Under the pieces are notes generated by a model. That model did no database searches, was not told the origin of the DNA, and saw nothing but the letters and a program-made list of their open reading frames with translations. This document shows positions 12,301 to 24,654 of a stretch of 64,000 nt of DNA, piece by piece. Location of the stretch: positions 113,868,410 to 113,932,409 of the forward strand of contig CM063284.1 in NCBI GenBank assembly GCA_032173965.1, written 5' to 3'. This DNA is from Sitta carolinensis (lineage: Eukaryota > Chordata > Aves > Passeriformes > Sittidae). The position numbers were made by a program, and so were the translations under genes. Numbering within the stretch: position 1 is the first letter of the stretch; each line of letters starts with the position of its first letter.

Positions 12301-15300
12301 AATAAAAAGTGAGAGAGAAGATGTCACATTTTTTTTATTAAATGCACCATGTTTTAACATAAAGGGGTTTGTACCTAGGTAGAAAACACTAGATGATTTT
12401 TAGTCAAAACAGTCTTAACTAGACCCTCGAATCAAATGTGAACATGCAGATACATAAAGGAGAAACTGCTAGAAATTTAAGTGGTGTGTAGCCATGAATT
12501 TCTTCTCCCTATTGCACATTAGAGGAACTTAATATGTATTACTTCTGTGTTTAAGAAAAAATGGAATTGGCATTTTTATTTTACATTTGCATGTTGATGT
12601 GCAGTTGCTATCAGTATAACGCAATTTTAGTGGCCAAATAGGATTGTTTGCAACACCTTAGCTGCCTAATTCTGAATCCAAATAAAGTGAGCAATACAAA
12701 ATTTTTCTTTTGTAGAGGTTTGGTTACCACATCAAATCCATACTTGGTGTAACACTACTAGGAAATTTACTAGGAAAGAGGGCAAAGAACAGCAAAAATA
12801 TCAGAGAAGACTTTTTTGCATTACACAGTGAGACAAGGCAGAGATTTTATATATTGACTCTTGAAATCATGACTGGAAAAACCAAATGGGCCAAACCCAT
12901 CTGCAGTCATGGTATGGCAGCCCTGTCTTCTGTGGGTTGTAAAGCTGTAATTGCTATGCTTTTAAAAGCCACATCCAAGTTTTCTGTAAAACCTATGTGC
13001 TTACTGTATAGTATTTATACCACTACTCCTTACATTGCACTCTAGCCTTTGATTTTGTTTTCCTAAAAAAAAAGGAAAAAATAAATAAAGTTTTTTCTTC
13101 TTTTTATACTAGGTAAGCAAATGTTACTTAAACAATTAGTATATCTTTGGTGTGTGTTTGTGCACTGTATCCAAAGTTTTGTGTTTTGATGAGAGATCAT
13201 ATTAAAAAAAGGGCCTCTCATTTGGCTGGGTCCAACCCCACATCCAGTGAGCTCCTCACCTACAGATTGTAGGTTGGAGGCTTCCCCTTCCCACTCTGCA
13301 GAATCTGGCTTTGTCTGGCATCTTGTACTCCTGACCAGCTCAGGAAAAGGAGTCATTTGTTGCCTGGACATTGGTCTGAGTGGTGAAAGTGACCAAAAAT
13401 GAATCAGTAGGTTTGTTCCAGTAAGTGATTTCATTTTTATTTGTGCTGAAAAAAATTTACTTGGCTGAAAGCCAGTGCTTTGCCTAGAAAGACACTGAAC
13501 ACAAATGATCTCCGCTCTGTGAAAATTAGCTTGTAGTATGCATCGATACGCTTTTACATGTTCTAGTGTCTGTAAGTGTGCATTTATAAATCTATTTTTT
13601 TATAGTAAAATAGGTCCCAAATTTTATCCCATGAATACTCTGCTTGTAGTTCCTTGCAGAAGATAGAATTCTTATCTCTGCATAACATCTGTTGCTACAT
13701 TTCCAGTCATCTAGAATCCAAATTCCTTTGTGGAAAAGTGGTTATAGGCAGAGTCAATTTTTGAAGGGTCTTGTCTCTTCTATGAGAATTGGATAAATAG
13801 TAATGTCTGATAACCACTAAACTTTTCTGCAGTTTAAATTTTTTCCTATTCTGCACAGTTGAAACAAAGACCTTTGGGAGGGACTGAAGCTTTTGGGTTT
13901 TGAGCATGCAAAATCAGAAAGACTGAATCAACCAATGCGAAGTAGGTTTTAGTCCATGAATTTAAGGAATATTTCAAGAGTATGTCATGATCAACAGAGT
14001 TCTGTCTGCTTCATAAAGGAGTAGCTCTGTAGAGGAGCCAGAACCTCTCATTCACAGGCTACAGTATTACTAAATTACTTTAAGAAAAATTTACTTTTTA
14101 AAGCAATTATCCTGTTGTTTTCCATAGGTCTTTTTTTGAATGGCAAGATAACCTTTCTCTCTACAGAGGTCAAGCTACTTTGGATCTGCTAAGCTGTCAT
14201 TCCAAATTTCTTACATCAGAATCCAGGGCAAAGCAAAAGCAACAAGCTTTAAAAAAATGAATAAAATATATAAACCCCACATAATGAAAAGCTGACAATT
14301 AATCTTGAGAGGAGAAAGGGTTTTCTATAGGGGCAATCTTTACAGAAAAGAGCAAGCTTCATGTGAGCAAAGGTATGAGGAGAATCTTTCTGAGATCTAT
14401 GGAGTGTAATAAAGCATAACCTCATCAGGGATGACAACTTCATACAGTGAAACAGGTCTAATACCCCAGTGTTTCTTTGATGCATGCAGAGCTCTGATGC
14501 TGTCTCTGATTAAAAACAGCCTCAGAACCCAGATGGACATTAATCACTGATATCGACAACCTCAGCCTGGCAAGGCAGTGGGAAATTTGTCCAACCCCCA
14601 AACCTTAATTTTGCAGTTAAGACTTCTCTTTCATTTTTGGTTTGTGCTGGAACCACAAACATAAACATCTCCATTTTTGTGGGTTGTTAACACACAGAAC
14701 CTGAACTGATGATCAGAGCCATCTCCTTCCTCTACTTGTCTGCACTGGGTTCTACCAGAACCTCACCTAAGAGTGATGACAGTGATAACAGTGAAATTTG
14801 TTTTCAACTAGCTATAGCAATGTCTTCAGATCAGAAACAGCACTTTGGCAGTTTGTGACCCATATTCAGTTTTGACTCACGCTTGTGTGTACAACTAATA
14901 ACCTAAGAAAGCCCCCAAACAACCACAAACCCTTCTGTTTCCACTCCATTCCTGCAACACAAATATGTCAGACAAAAGGACACTTTATTCTAAAGCTGCT
15001 GGTTAAGTGTAATATCTTTATGATAAAGCACCTGGCTTATTCTTAGGTGCAATACACACCACCACAGACTTCAGTGCTTGTGCCAGTTGCTATGAGGGGA
15101 AATGAGCAGTTGACCATATTACTGACTCCTGCATCTCCCAGGAGTAAAATTTATTTGAATAGCTATGTGAGAGTTTGAACCTCCTTCCAGTCTTGAATAA
15201 TTAATCTTGGGAAAGCAGGATAAGAACACCCTAAGTATGTCACTTAACTGCAGGTAGTGAGCATGGGATATTCTGTTTTCAATACAGGTTTTGGCCAGGA

Positions 15301-15759
15301 AGCTTCATATCCAATGGACATTCTCATATTTATATAATTAGAAAAAAATCACAGTGTCTATCTAGGATTGTTTGGACAAGAATTGTACGTTATTGTCTCA
15401 GTGCAGCAGGAATGTCAGCTATGAAGAGAGGAATTCTTCACATCCCACCCATGGGAGCAAGAGGGAATCTCTGGCACATCCCTGTGTCCAGTCCAGCAGC
15501 TTTCAGTTGTTGGACACAGCACAAATTAAAAGTGAACTGCAAAGTAGGGAGGAGCATAGGTGTGTTTTGCTTTGACTGCACTGCTGTGCACAAAATACAC
15601 ATTTTCCTCCCAATTTTTTTCCCCTCTCTGCTTGTGTTTCTTTTGTTTGTTTGGTTTTTAACATCGGAATTTGGATTTGTTTTCCCCCGGAAGACTCTGT
15701 GACTAAGCTGATCTAATAATAATACTGTAGCAAATGCTGAGAAATCAAATGGAAGGGAA
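6400..15759. other. Long non-coding stretch, nothing recognised
   Basis: More than 9 kb of AT-rich DNA without recognisable repeats or exons. Frames of up to 123 codons occur on both strands (for example minus 13063-13434, minus 11913-12254, plus 11169-11483), but none has a recognisable domain, a compositional shift or good splice flanks. Short A-runs and AT-rich patches are common. Confidence 0.5.
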
Positions 15760-15841
15760 TTAATGGTAGATGTGGTAGTGTTTAGGTAAATGGTTTCACT
15801 CCATCTTTAGGGCCTTCCAGCCTAAATTATTGTATCATTTC
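15760..15841 (+). mobile_element. CR1 LINE 3' end fragment (degraded)
   Basis: A diverged copy of the terminal CR1 segment in plus orientation. It contains GGTAGATGTGGTAGTGTTTA, then ATCTTTAGGGCCTTCCAGCC, then AAATTATTGTATCATTTCT, in the order of the avian CR1 3' UTR and its octamer-like tail. Only about 80 bases are recognisable, consistent with extreme 5' truncation. Confidence 0.6.
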
Positions 15842-17918
15842 TGCAACTGGGGCAATGTCAGTAATCTTCACAAGGCACAGCACATTATGAGCCACCTCTG
15901 CCTTTGCTAACATTTCACTAACAGTTGGAATACTAAATGTCTTGGCCCCAAGAAACTGGCACACCTGGGGGTGTTGGGGTGCTAGTTCTGGATACTAACA
16001 GCATTAGCTACCCTGTGATGGATCTATAAGGCATATTTTTGTTCAAGCATTCTGGTACTGCCCAAGACAGTTGAGCTCTTTTTGTAGCTGTGTAAGGATC
16101 TACTTCCACCTTTAAAGTTCTTATAGTCAGGTGTGCTTGATTTTTCCCTCTCTGCTGCTTGCCCTTTCCTAGAAGTGCTGGATCACATTTCACGATGCCA
16201 CAGAGACCACTACATGCAGAGTGTATCTTCTGCATGGAGATGCCACCACAATGTTCGAACCTTCTGTGAGGCACATTACTGCTTTGTGGGGTGAGACACC
16301 ATCTCCCATTTCCTCTGTATTTATCCAGCTCCAGAAAAAGCATGGCCCCAACCACGATATCCAGCTACAGGTCGTTACCAGAGAAACAGAAGTCATTGGT
16401 GTTGGCGCCTGTAGTGCCCCTGCTAACACCTGTAGGGCTGAGCACAGGGCTGTGTGAATGGGCCCAGCACAAGGGAAAGCCTGAAAGGAGCTGTGCACTC
16501 CCACCCTGTATCAGCTGCCCCTCAGCCCAGACAGGTGACAGCTACAGAGTGCAGTGTGCATCCAGCCACACAGTCTCCTTGTTGGCTCTCTGTGGAGATG
16601 TATGTCTGTTCCCTAGAACCCAGGCTGTTTTTCCATGAGAAGGAGGTATGGAAGATATGTGTTATCTGATGAGCAGTAGCCACCACCTCCAGGTTTCCAG
16701 GGTGATGAAAGCCTAGATGGGTGACTGGAGAGGAAACTCTTCCAGCATTTTCCTTCTTTCAGCTGTGTGCTGCTGAGTGCCAGCAGAGGAGTGATTATGA
16801 CTCCTGCAGGTCAGTGCTCCTGCTGGGAGAGTTTTAAAATGTTAGCTGGGTAAAGTGTGTGTGTCAGAGCAACAGAAGCAAGGAGTCCTGCTGTGGGTAC
16901 CTTCACACAAAGAACAGATTCCTTGGTGTGTCACAGTCTGAAGCAAGTACCAGTCTGTAGCCCTGAGCAGGGCAACAGAGCATCAGCACTGAGATATGGA
17001 CATGGATTTGGCTCATATGTGGGTTTTGGAGCCAGGCTCAGTGCCTGTGCCATGGGGATGTCTTCTGACATCTCTCTGTTCCTCCTTTAGGGCCTTCACA
17101 ATGGCTTCACCCCCTTGAATTATACACTAAGTGCTTAGGGCAGGGGTCTTTGCAATATTGCCTGGCAAGGACATGGAAGATAAGAACAGCGGCGTACAAG
17201 CATAGATTCAGAATTTCTTAGGTCTTCGCTTCAGGCCCCTGGTTTCACAGGTATTGGTGTTGTAAAACCCCTTTCCAGCTGAAGTCTGTTTCTTCAGGGA
17301 ACTTTGAAGCCATGATGAAAATAGAGGCTTTTTTTTTTTTTTTTCCATTTTATGCACTTTATACCAAGAGAGAATAGACAAATAGGTGATGCAAGCTCAC
17401 TTCAAGTAAAAAAAAGAAAAAGCCCCAAGAGGGCTAATCAACTTATGTAGCTTTAGAAGTGATTATTAGACATAATAATTTATTTTCTGTTTTTGTACCT
17501 GTGCATTGATTGTAGGTCACAGCAGTACCCATAAGGATAAATCTGTCCAGGGAATCCTGAAAAGCAGCTCACAGGCAGGATGGCAGGCGTAGGAATCCAT
17601 GGGTGAACAGTGGCTAAGCTGGCTCAGCAATTTAATGAGCTAAGATTGATTAATACTTCTTTCTAATGCTACTTGTATGAAACATGTAGGTCTTTGCTAT
17701 TTAATTTGATATCCATTCATGTACCATTAGTTTAGTAGCAAATTTATGCTTTTCAGTGCCCAAGTGCTGCCTTTATATTCTGTTATTTTTTTGCCTATTG
17801 TTTTTATCTACTTTTAAGAATAATGCATCCTATATGAACTATTTTCTTAAACAGTGTTTTGAGAAAACTCGCAGACAACTGGAAGGTGAGGTCTATCATG
17901 GAGTCCTCCAACTTGCAA
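15842..17918. other. Non-coding stretch; overlapping minus-strand frames at 16.0-16.5 kb
   Basis: Mostly unrecognised sequence. Two overlapping minus-strand frames (16008-16355, 115 codons; 16190-16504, 104 codons) and two plus-strand frames share one 0.5-kb block with a few CpGs. I cannot assign the block to any family. A 16-nt T run is at 17329-17344. Confidence 0.45.
17329..17344 (+). repeat. Poly-T tract (16 nt)
   Basis: An uninterrupted run of 16 T with no evident associated insertion. Confidence 0.85.
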
Positions 17919-18270
17919 GCTTCCAGTACCTATAAAAAAGGAAACCTACAAAAAAGATATAAATAGAAAGGCTTTTTTACAAGAGCATGTAGTGACAGGG
18001 CAAGGGACAATGTTGTTTAAACTGAAAGAGTATAAGTTTAAATTATATTGGAAAGAAACTCTTTACTGTGAGTGTGGTGAGGCACTGGAACAGGTTGCCC
18101 AGAGAAGCTGTGGGTGCCCTGTCCTGGAAGTGTTGAAGGCCAGGTTGGATGAAGCTCTGAGTGATCTGGTCTAGTGAAAGGTGTCCCTGTCCATGGAAGA
18201 GGGGGTGAAAAGAGGTAATCTTTAGGGTCCCTTCCAACCCAAATCATTTTGCGGTTCTGTGATTTCATAA
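17919..18270 (+). mobile_element. CR1 LINE, 5'-truncated, plus strand
   Basis: This is a typical avian CR1 3' end. It starts with CTTCCAGTACCTA, continues through a segment ending in TTACTGTGAGTGTGGTGAGG, then CACTGGAACAGGTTGCCCAG, GGTGTCCCTGTCCATGG and GGGTCCCTTCCAACCC, and ends with the degenerate tail TTCTGTGATTTCAT. About 350 bases are kept, which is usual because CR1 inserts by target-primed reverse transcription and is mostly 5'-truncated. It includes the last part of ORF2, annotated separately. Confidence 0.93.
17992..18174 (+). pseudogene. CR1 ORF2 C-terminal remnant
   Basis: This 60-codon open frame lies wholly inside the CR1 copy. Its end, PVLEVLKARLDEALSDLV then stop, is the usual C-terminus of the CR1 ORF2 protein (endonuclease plus reverse transcriptase). 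The middle part has drifted through small frameshifts: the expected block around the conserved tryptophan-asparagine-arginine motif is not intact. No catalytic domain is present, so the fragment has no enzymatic role. Confidence 0.85.
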
Positions 18271-21200
18271 TCTTTGTATTTAACCTTTATTTGAGCTTTC
18301 TATGAGATTATTTCAGTTTTAACCATGATACTTTTCAGAATTTAGAATACAGAAATTCAGTAGCTCTCTCTGAATCTACTTGTTAGTCTCACCTACATGG
18401 AATGAGCTGATTTGGGATCTTGATTGCTCTACACATCTTCCTTATCCTGATTTTTCCTTTGCTAATTTAATGCCTCATGTAATTTAAGGCTCTGAATACC
18501 AATGGCATCTCATTAATAGATTTTTTCTTTCTTTCTTGTACTTTGTTTTGACCTTCGATCTGGTAACTGTGGTCACTACTTGTAATGAATAAATTGGAAG
18601 TCCAGAGTGCTGGCCAGCAGATTCGACTAAAAAGCTAGGGCTAGAGTGATGAAGTAAAAGACACACTTATTAGTGTCATCTTGTTTTTCAGTGCTTAAAG
18701 TTTTCAGTGGGTGTATCCAATTATTTCTTTCAGGTACAGCACTATGCAGTTGAATATATATCTTATGGGACTACTAATTAAAAAAAAAAAATATTTATTA
18801 GCAGCATCCAAAAAGAAGTTATTCAATGAATGGGTATCTGTTCTGCATGGTCACTGAATGAAAATTATCTTTATCTATTGAAAACCAAAATATGTCACTC
18901 TGTCATATCTCTTTAAATTCAACTTACTGGTTTCTGTCTTTATTTAGTTTGCAGCCATATTACCTCATCCCAAGCTGGCAAGGCTGGGCCACCTGGGATC
19001 TCGTGGGCACTTTGGGAAGTGTTGGTGATTCAGCACAGCAGTTGGCATGCTGCCCTCTGAGTCTCCATGGAAAAATTCCCTCACCACTGCACCTGGGCAC
19101 CATCTGTTGAAGGAGGTGGCATCTGTCAGATGAGGTATAAAACCGACCCTTGGAAATTCCAGGGTGTTTTCCCCAGGTTGTTACACAGGAAGTGTTCTAG
19201 CTAAGTAATATTTTTATGAATATTTCTCTTGAACTGCCAAAATATAGTTACATCAGTAATTTCAGTACCTCCTGTGTTCAGGAGATTCATAATAGCAGTC
19301 CCATAGATGTATTAACTTGTAACACGTTTGAAGGTTTAGCGCTATTCCAATAAATATTGTTTAAATTGGGAGGATATAGAAGGCAGAAATATTTCTTTTC
19401 CTGTATAACAAAAAGTGACTGAGCCAGATCTAACTAATATGCTAGTAAACCCCAGCCAAAATTCCTCTTGTTTAATCAAGATAATATCTCAGGACTCAAA
19501 TTTTAAAATGTGACTCCTTACTGGGCTGCTGTGTACAAATGACATTAACAGGCAAAGGGGCTTCATTTTGGCTATATTTAGTAGTGAGTGTGTGCTAAAA
19601 ATGTGAATGACCACAACATATCCCCCAGTGACAGTCACATCTTACTCTTTAGGTTTTTCAAATGCTGGGGGGTTTAGGAAGAACTTTTTGCTTGTTTTCC
19701 TAGCAAAGATTTTGGTTTCTTGATATGTCAAGGAGAGAAGGACATTTCTGGTCTAGTCACAGCCCCATGGACCTCCTGTTGCATTCCTCTCTCTTCCTTC
19801 CCCTGTAGGATAGCTGGTGTGGGGCACAGTGGTTGCAGGGAAGAGGTAGGCAGGGGGTCACAGGCAGCACAGAGGAGAGGCTGTCCCTACAGCCACCCAG
19901 ACCTTTCTCTTCTCTGGGAAGTGATGCTCTTAGGAGCTGGGGAGACAAAAGGGCAGAAATGAGCTGGGGGAATGGCTGAAGTTTGTTTGGCCTCCGTGGC
20001 TCAGCAGCCTCTCCACTGGTGACTCCATACATGAGCTTGGAAAAGCTTTGCATGGTGATAGACACAGAACCACAGTGTGGGCAGCTAAAGGGCAGCCTTT
20101 CTGGAAGGGAGCAGTATTCTCTGCATGGGCCAGCAGAGAAAAGAAGAAAGGTCCTGTCTCCTCCATACCATGTACATTTTTCATTATGTTTCTGAAGTCC
20201 ACACATCCGAGAAGTGGCACATTTTAGCTCAAAAGCTACAGGAGACACAAAGTTGGGCAAGTGAAATAAAATCAAATTTAAAACATTGCAAAGGTGTTTC
20301 TGGTTTTAATTCAGTTTTGTTTAAGGATTTTCAGTTCTGTTGTGCAAATACAATGAGCTGAGAGATTTTAAATACCTAAATAGGCAAAATCTGTGCGATG
20401 TGTGTTTGAGGCAGATTCATCTCACTTTTATCTTCTTATCTGAGCCTGATGACTCCAGTGGAAATAATGCTCTGAACATCAATCCAAAGTTTCTCCTGAT
20501 GCCTCTGTGACATTGATAGATTCTAGCATGGTTTCCTAACTGTAGTCTGATGGTCATAGTGTGGATAATACACCTTTAACCCTACCTCTGCAGAAGGGGG
20601 TTGCTTTATTCCTTACTACTTGTCTCTATCCAGTCCGAGTTCACGGTGATAAATCTAGCTTATAAGGCACTTACAAAGATGGGTGTGGTGTGCTGATAGC
20701 ATTCATGATTAAGTGCTTTCCTGTGTCAAATATAGCCTGTAATATACTACAAACAGGCAGTCGATTTTTTATACAAACTGATCTGGCTGCTATCAGACTA
20801 TGACATTTTATACTAATACTTAAAATAAATCTAGAAACAGGAAAGAAAGTACAGAATTATTGTTTTAAGCTAACTGTGAGGGCTTATCTTCAAAGTGACA
20901 GAGTTTCTATTGTATTTAAAGAAACTGGTCAGTATACTGGCATAAAGGTTAGAAGTACGCATGAAGCTGGAGTTAAGTTCCAGCCCCAGTTTTCACTTTT
21001 GATATAGGCCTTCTAAGATGCTTTTTTTATTCTAACATGAAGATTTAAAAATACTTTTGCTTTATTTTTTCCAAGCTTGCCAACTTTGCATTAGAACCTA
21101 CTCCTATTGAAATCCCTGGGAGTTTTGCCATGCATTGTAAAAGGTCTGGGATGTGGCAGCATGTACTGAAATCTTTGTGACTTGTTGGACTATTTGGACA

Positions 21201-23175
21201 AGAGCTAGGGATATGTGAGCTACCATCATCAGTCTTTTCTTTACACATCTTGTCTCAGGCAACTTTTGAGTGCATTTTGAGATTCCTAGTTTAATGGCTA
21301 AAAAAATGCCAAAAAGTTAAGTCGCCTTGAAAATGAAGAAGATAATTTTCAATCTGAAAGTGCTCACGTTAATGTACTTTAGAGTTGGCACTTCACTATA
21401 TGTAAGGATTAGTTAGACACATAACTCAAAATCAGCTGAAAGCAAAACCGATTGAGTATAGAATATTTTAATGAAGGTCATAAAATGGTCATCTGCTAAA
21501 CAGAGGGCACATTTCACAATAGTGTGTGAGATTTTGGTTCTCTTGAGGCTACTTTCACTGCCAGGCTCTGGAAAGAAATCTAAATTTTTCCATGAGCCTG
21601 ACTGAGACTGAGCTTGTCAGTCTTCTGTGCAATACACACCCATGGTCACACCAGGCTCGGCTCCAGTTGTGGTGTGTTAAGGGAAAGGTGGATCATACCA
21701 TCACTGTGATGTGATCTGAGCTTCCTTTCCCACAGGCTGGACAGATCAGGTGTGATATTATAGACCTTGGGAGATTTCTTGAGTCTGGCTCATCATAAGC
21801 ACTATAGGGGGGTTTGGAGTTTGAGCTCCTCCTGGGCAAAAAGGCAGTGGTGTGGAATTCTGAATGAGAACAGGAGAAAGGAGTTTCCCATCGTGAGCCT
21901 GTTCTCAGGTCTGATGATAAGTTCATAGCATACATGTTTCTTTTGTCATTTTGCCTAGAAGTGAAAATTACTAACTGTGACACGTCAATGTCAAATTCTG
22001 AATATAAGGAAATGTGACACTAACACAAAACGATGGAGAGATAAAAATTAGGAGCTTCTTTAAAATGTGAAAATTTGAAGTCTTGAAAGAATGGAGCAAG
22101 ACACTGCTTATGGAACATGTAGGATCCTAAAAAGTCTGTGGAATTTATGCATAATGACCTTCTTACTACTGCTACCATATGTTGTAACTCTTCTCATATG
22201 CCCTAAACCTATGAAACAGGGAACAACTCAAACACAAGAGAAATAACATTATTGGAATTGCTTGTATGTGCAACGTTGCTGACTGGTTTACATGTCCTTG
22301 CTTACAGCAAGAAAATCCAAACTTCAACACTTTTTTGGCAGCTTGATTAGTGTTTTGGGTGGGTATTATCAAAAGAAAATTATTTTTGCCTCCAACTGAC
22401 TAGTCTGAAAATCAAACTCAATTTTTTTTAACTAGGATAACATTTTTGAGTCAATAGAAATACGTGGGGTTGTATGTGTGGGGCGAGTGGCTGGTGAAGG
22501 AATAAAGCTTTTCTAAGATGTGTGAGAACATTTTCTTTATCAGAAATTAAAGTACATATTCCACCAGTTTAATTGCCCAACAAATGAAATGCTCTTACTA
22601 CAGCCTTTGACTTTCTGAAGTAATCTGAATAATTAAAATAATTTTTACCTTTAGAAAGAGAGGAAATACCTTTAGTGCTAGTCCTTTTGTTTCTTCTTGC
22701 TGACCAGTGTTTTGATTGAGGTTAGAAGTGGGATTTGTGTGTCATTGGTCATTTTACTAGAGCAACACTTCTTTCCTCAAAGGCAGAAATTATTTCCCAA
22801 GAAAGTATATTAAACAATATAAACATTATGGAAAAAATCACATTCCTGTTCCTGGAGTGTGGAAGTTTTGTGGGTCCTCTTAACAGGCTCTGTTTAACAC
22901 ACTGTGATGGCAAGGGGTGAGGCAAAATTGAAAATGCCTGACTGACAGCACTCCACCCAGATAAGGCCACCGCTTAGAGAAACTCGGGAATGTCTCAATG
23001 CAAGTGCTGTGCCAGGAACACACGCTCCACTGCATCCAGGAGTGATTTTCAATCACTCTTAAAGAGGTCAGCAGTAGCAACAGCCTGCAGGCTTGTTCTC
23101 TCCTCTCAGCACAGGAAAGACTCATGCCCTCCTCGATCTGATTTAGCTCCTTTTTCTTGCAACCTCTACCTTATT
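18271..23175. other. Non-coding stretch, nothing recognised
   Basis: About 4.9 kb. The longest frame (minus 19757-20275, 172 codons) lies in a locally GC-richer patch and overlaps four other open frames. It contains no motif I recognise and I treat it as chance. A 12-nt A run is at 18780-18791. Confidence 0.5.
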
Positions 23176-23915
23176 TATAGAACCACAGAATAATTTAGAT
23201 TGGAAAGGACCCCTGAAGGTCATCCAGTCCCACCCTTTGCTCCTGACAAGGCTGATTTAAAAGCCAGATGAGGTTATGCATGGCCTTGCCTCATCAGGTT
23301 TTGAAAGTATCTGAGGGTGGAGATTCCCCCACATCTCTAGCTGGGTTTAACCACTCTTACCACAATTTTTTTCTTCTTATCCATGCTGAGAAATTCCCTG
23401 GATGCAAGACGTGGGTATTGCCTATTGCCCTTTGGCTGCACATCCCTGAGACAAGTCTGACTCCCTCTTGTCCTTTAAGCAGCTAAAGATCAGAGTCATT
23501 TTCTTCTCCACCCCCAGGCTTTCTTTCTCCAGACTGGCAACCTCGGTTTCCTCAGCCCTCCTTGCACATTGTGCCCCACAACCCTGGTGCTCCTCCACTG
23601 GACTTGGTTTAACACATTACTGCCTTTAGCTGAGAGGCCCAAGAGTGGACGCAGCAGAGCACTCCCAAGGTGGCCTCGCTGGAAGGGAGCAGCCGCTGGC
23701 TGCTCTCTGCTGAGGCAGCCCGGCGTGTTTGAGCTTTCACTGCCTCAAGGGCGCACTGCTGACTCAGCCTCAGCCAGCTCTCCGCCTCAGGTCCTGCTCT
23801 GCAGAGCTGCTTCCCTCCCAGGCAATCTCCAGTTCGCATTGCTGCAGGGGCTTCTTCTGTCCCATGTGAAAGACCTTGCATCTGTTCTGACGAACTTTAC
23901 GAAGTTTTGTCAGCC
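23176..23915 (-). mobile_element. CR1 LINE, about 740 bp, minus strand
   Basis: Read on the minus strand this is the 3' part of a CR1. The 3' end is at the left, where the plus strand reads TAGAACCACAGAATAATTTA, then ATTGGAAAGGACCCCTGAAG and TCATCCAGTCCCACC. Moving right come degraded equivalents of the CR1 blocks for the ORF2 tail (CCTCTTGTCC, CTCCACTGGACTTGG), and then AAAGACCTTGCATCTGTTCTGACGAA, which parallels the conserved leucine- and asparagine-rich reverse-transcriptase tail region. Several internal deletions and frameshifts are evident. It explains the raised GC and the open frames at 23569-23943. Confidence 0.8.
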
Positions 23916-24246
23916 AGAAAGGATGTATGGTGTATATCAGTAAATCCTTCATCCTTTCCTTCACAGGAAGATCTTTCCTATCTGCCTGTCTTTGAGTTTT
24001 AACTTTTTGGCTTTTGTCAGAAGTCCATGGACAAGTAACTAGCTCGCAGCCCTTAAATCTGCCTCTACACCGCGGAATCTCTGTGCTTTAGGACACTTTT
24101 TACTGCCTATATATAGTCTCTTGGACAGGATTTATCAGGTCCCTCAGAGATGAGGGTAGGTCTTATTCTCTCAGATGACCACACGACCCTGTGTTAGGCC
24201 AAAAAGCAGCAGAGAGGATTGCAAGTGATTGTATCACTGGGATGAC

Positions 24247-24294
24247 GAAAAAATGAAGAAAAAAATGAAGAAAAAATGAAGAAGAAATGAATGA
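24247..24294 (+). repeat. Imperfect purine tandem repeat (GAAAAAATGAA)n
   Basis: About four imperfect copies of an 11-12 base unit made of A-runs and ATGAAG. It is purine-only apart from the T in each unit. Confidence 0.75.
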
Positions 24295-24510
24295 ACAAAA
24301 AGGACACAAACCTAATCAAGCTATTTTCAAGCATGTAGAGAAATAATTCAATAGTTAGGGGAAATTTACAGAAGAAATACAAAAAAAGAAAAACCCAACC
24401 AAAACCTGAGGAATATCATAAAAGGACTGACGTACAAGAAATTAGCACATGAGGCATTGCCACCAGAAGGTATCAATTAGGTCACCCTGACCTTTCTTCT
24501 CTTGAAATGT

Positions 24511-24654
24511 CAGTGCCCCATCCCTGGAAGTGTTCAAGACCAGGTTGGATGGGGCTTTGAGCAATCTGGTCTAGTGGAAGATATCCCTGCCCATGGCAGG
24601 GGGTGTTGGAACTAGAAGATATTCAATCCAAACCATTCTATGTGATTCTGTGAT
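24511..24654 (+). mobile_element. CR1 LINE 3' end, plus strand
   Basis: It starts at CAGTGCCCCATCCCTGGAAG and includes CAAGACCAGGTTGGATGGGG, GATATCCCTGCCCATGGCAG and the tail TTCTATGTGATTCTGTGAT. About 145 bases remain, all from the end of ORF2 and the 3' UTR. It is close to the usual avian CR1 consensus and therefore fairly young. Confidence 0.92.

Noticed and set aside
19757..20275. 172-codon minus-strand frame
   Set aside because: It lies in a GC-richer patch with four other overlapping open frames, no domain and no splice support.
23569..23943. 124-codon plus-strand frame with raised GC
   Set aside because: It lies almost wholly inside the minus-strand CR1 at 23176-23915.
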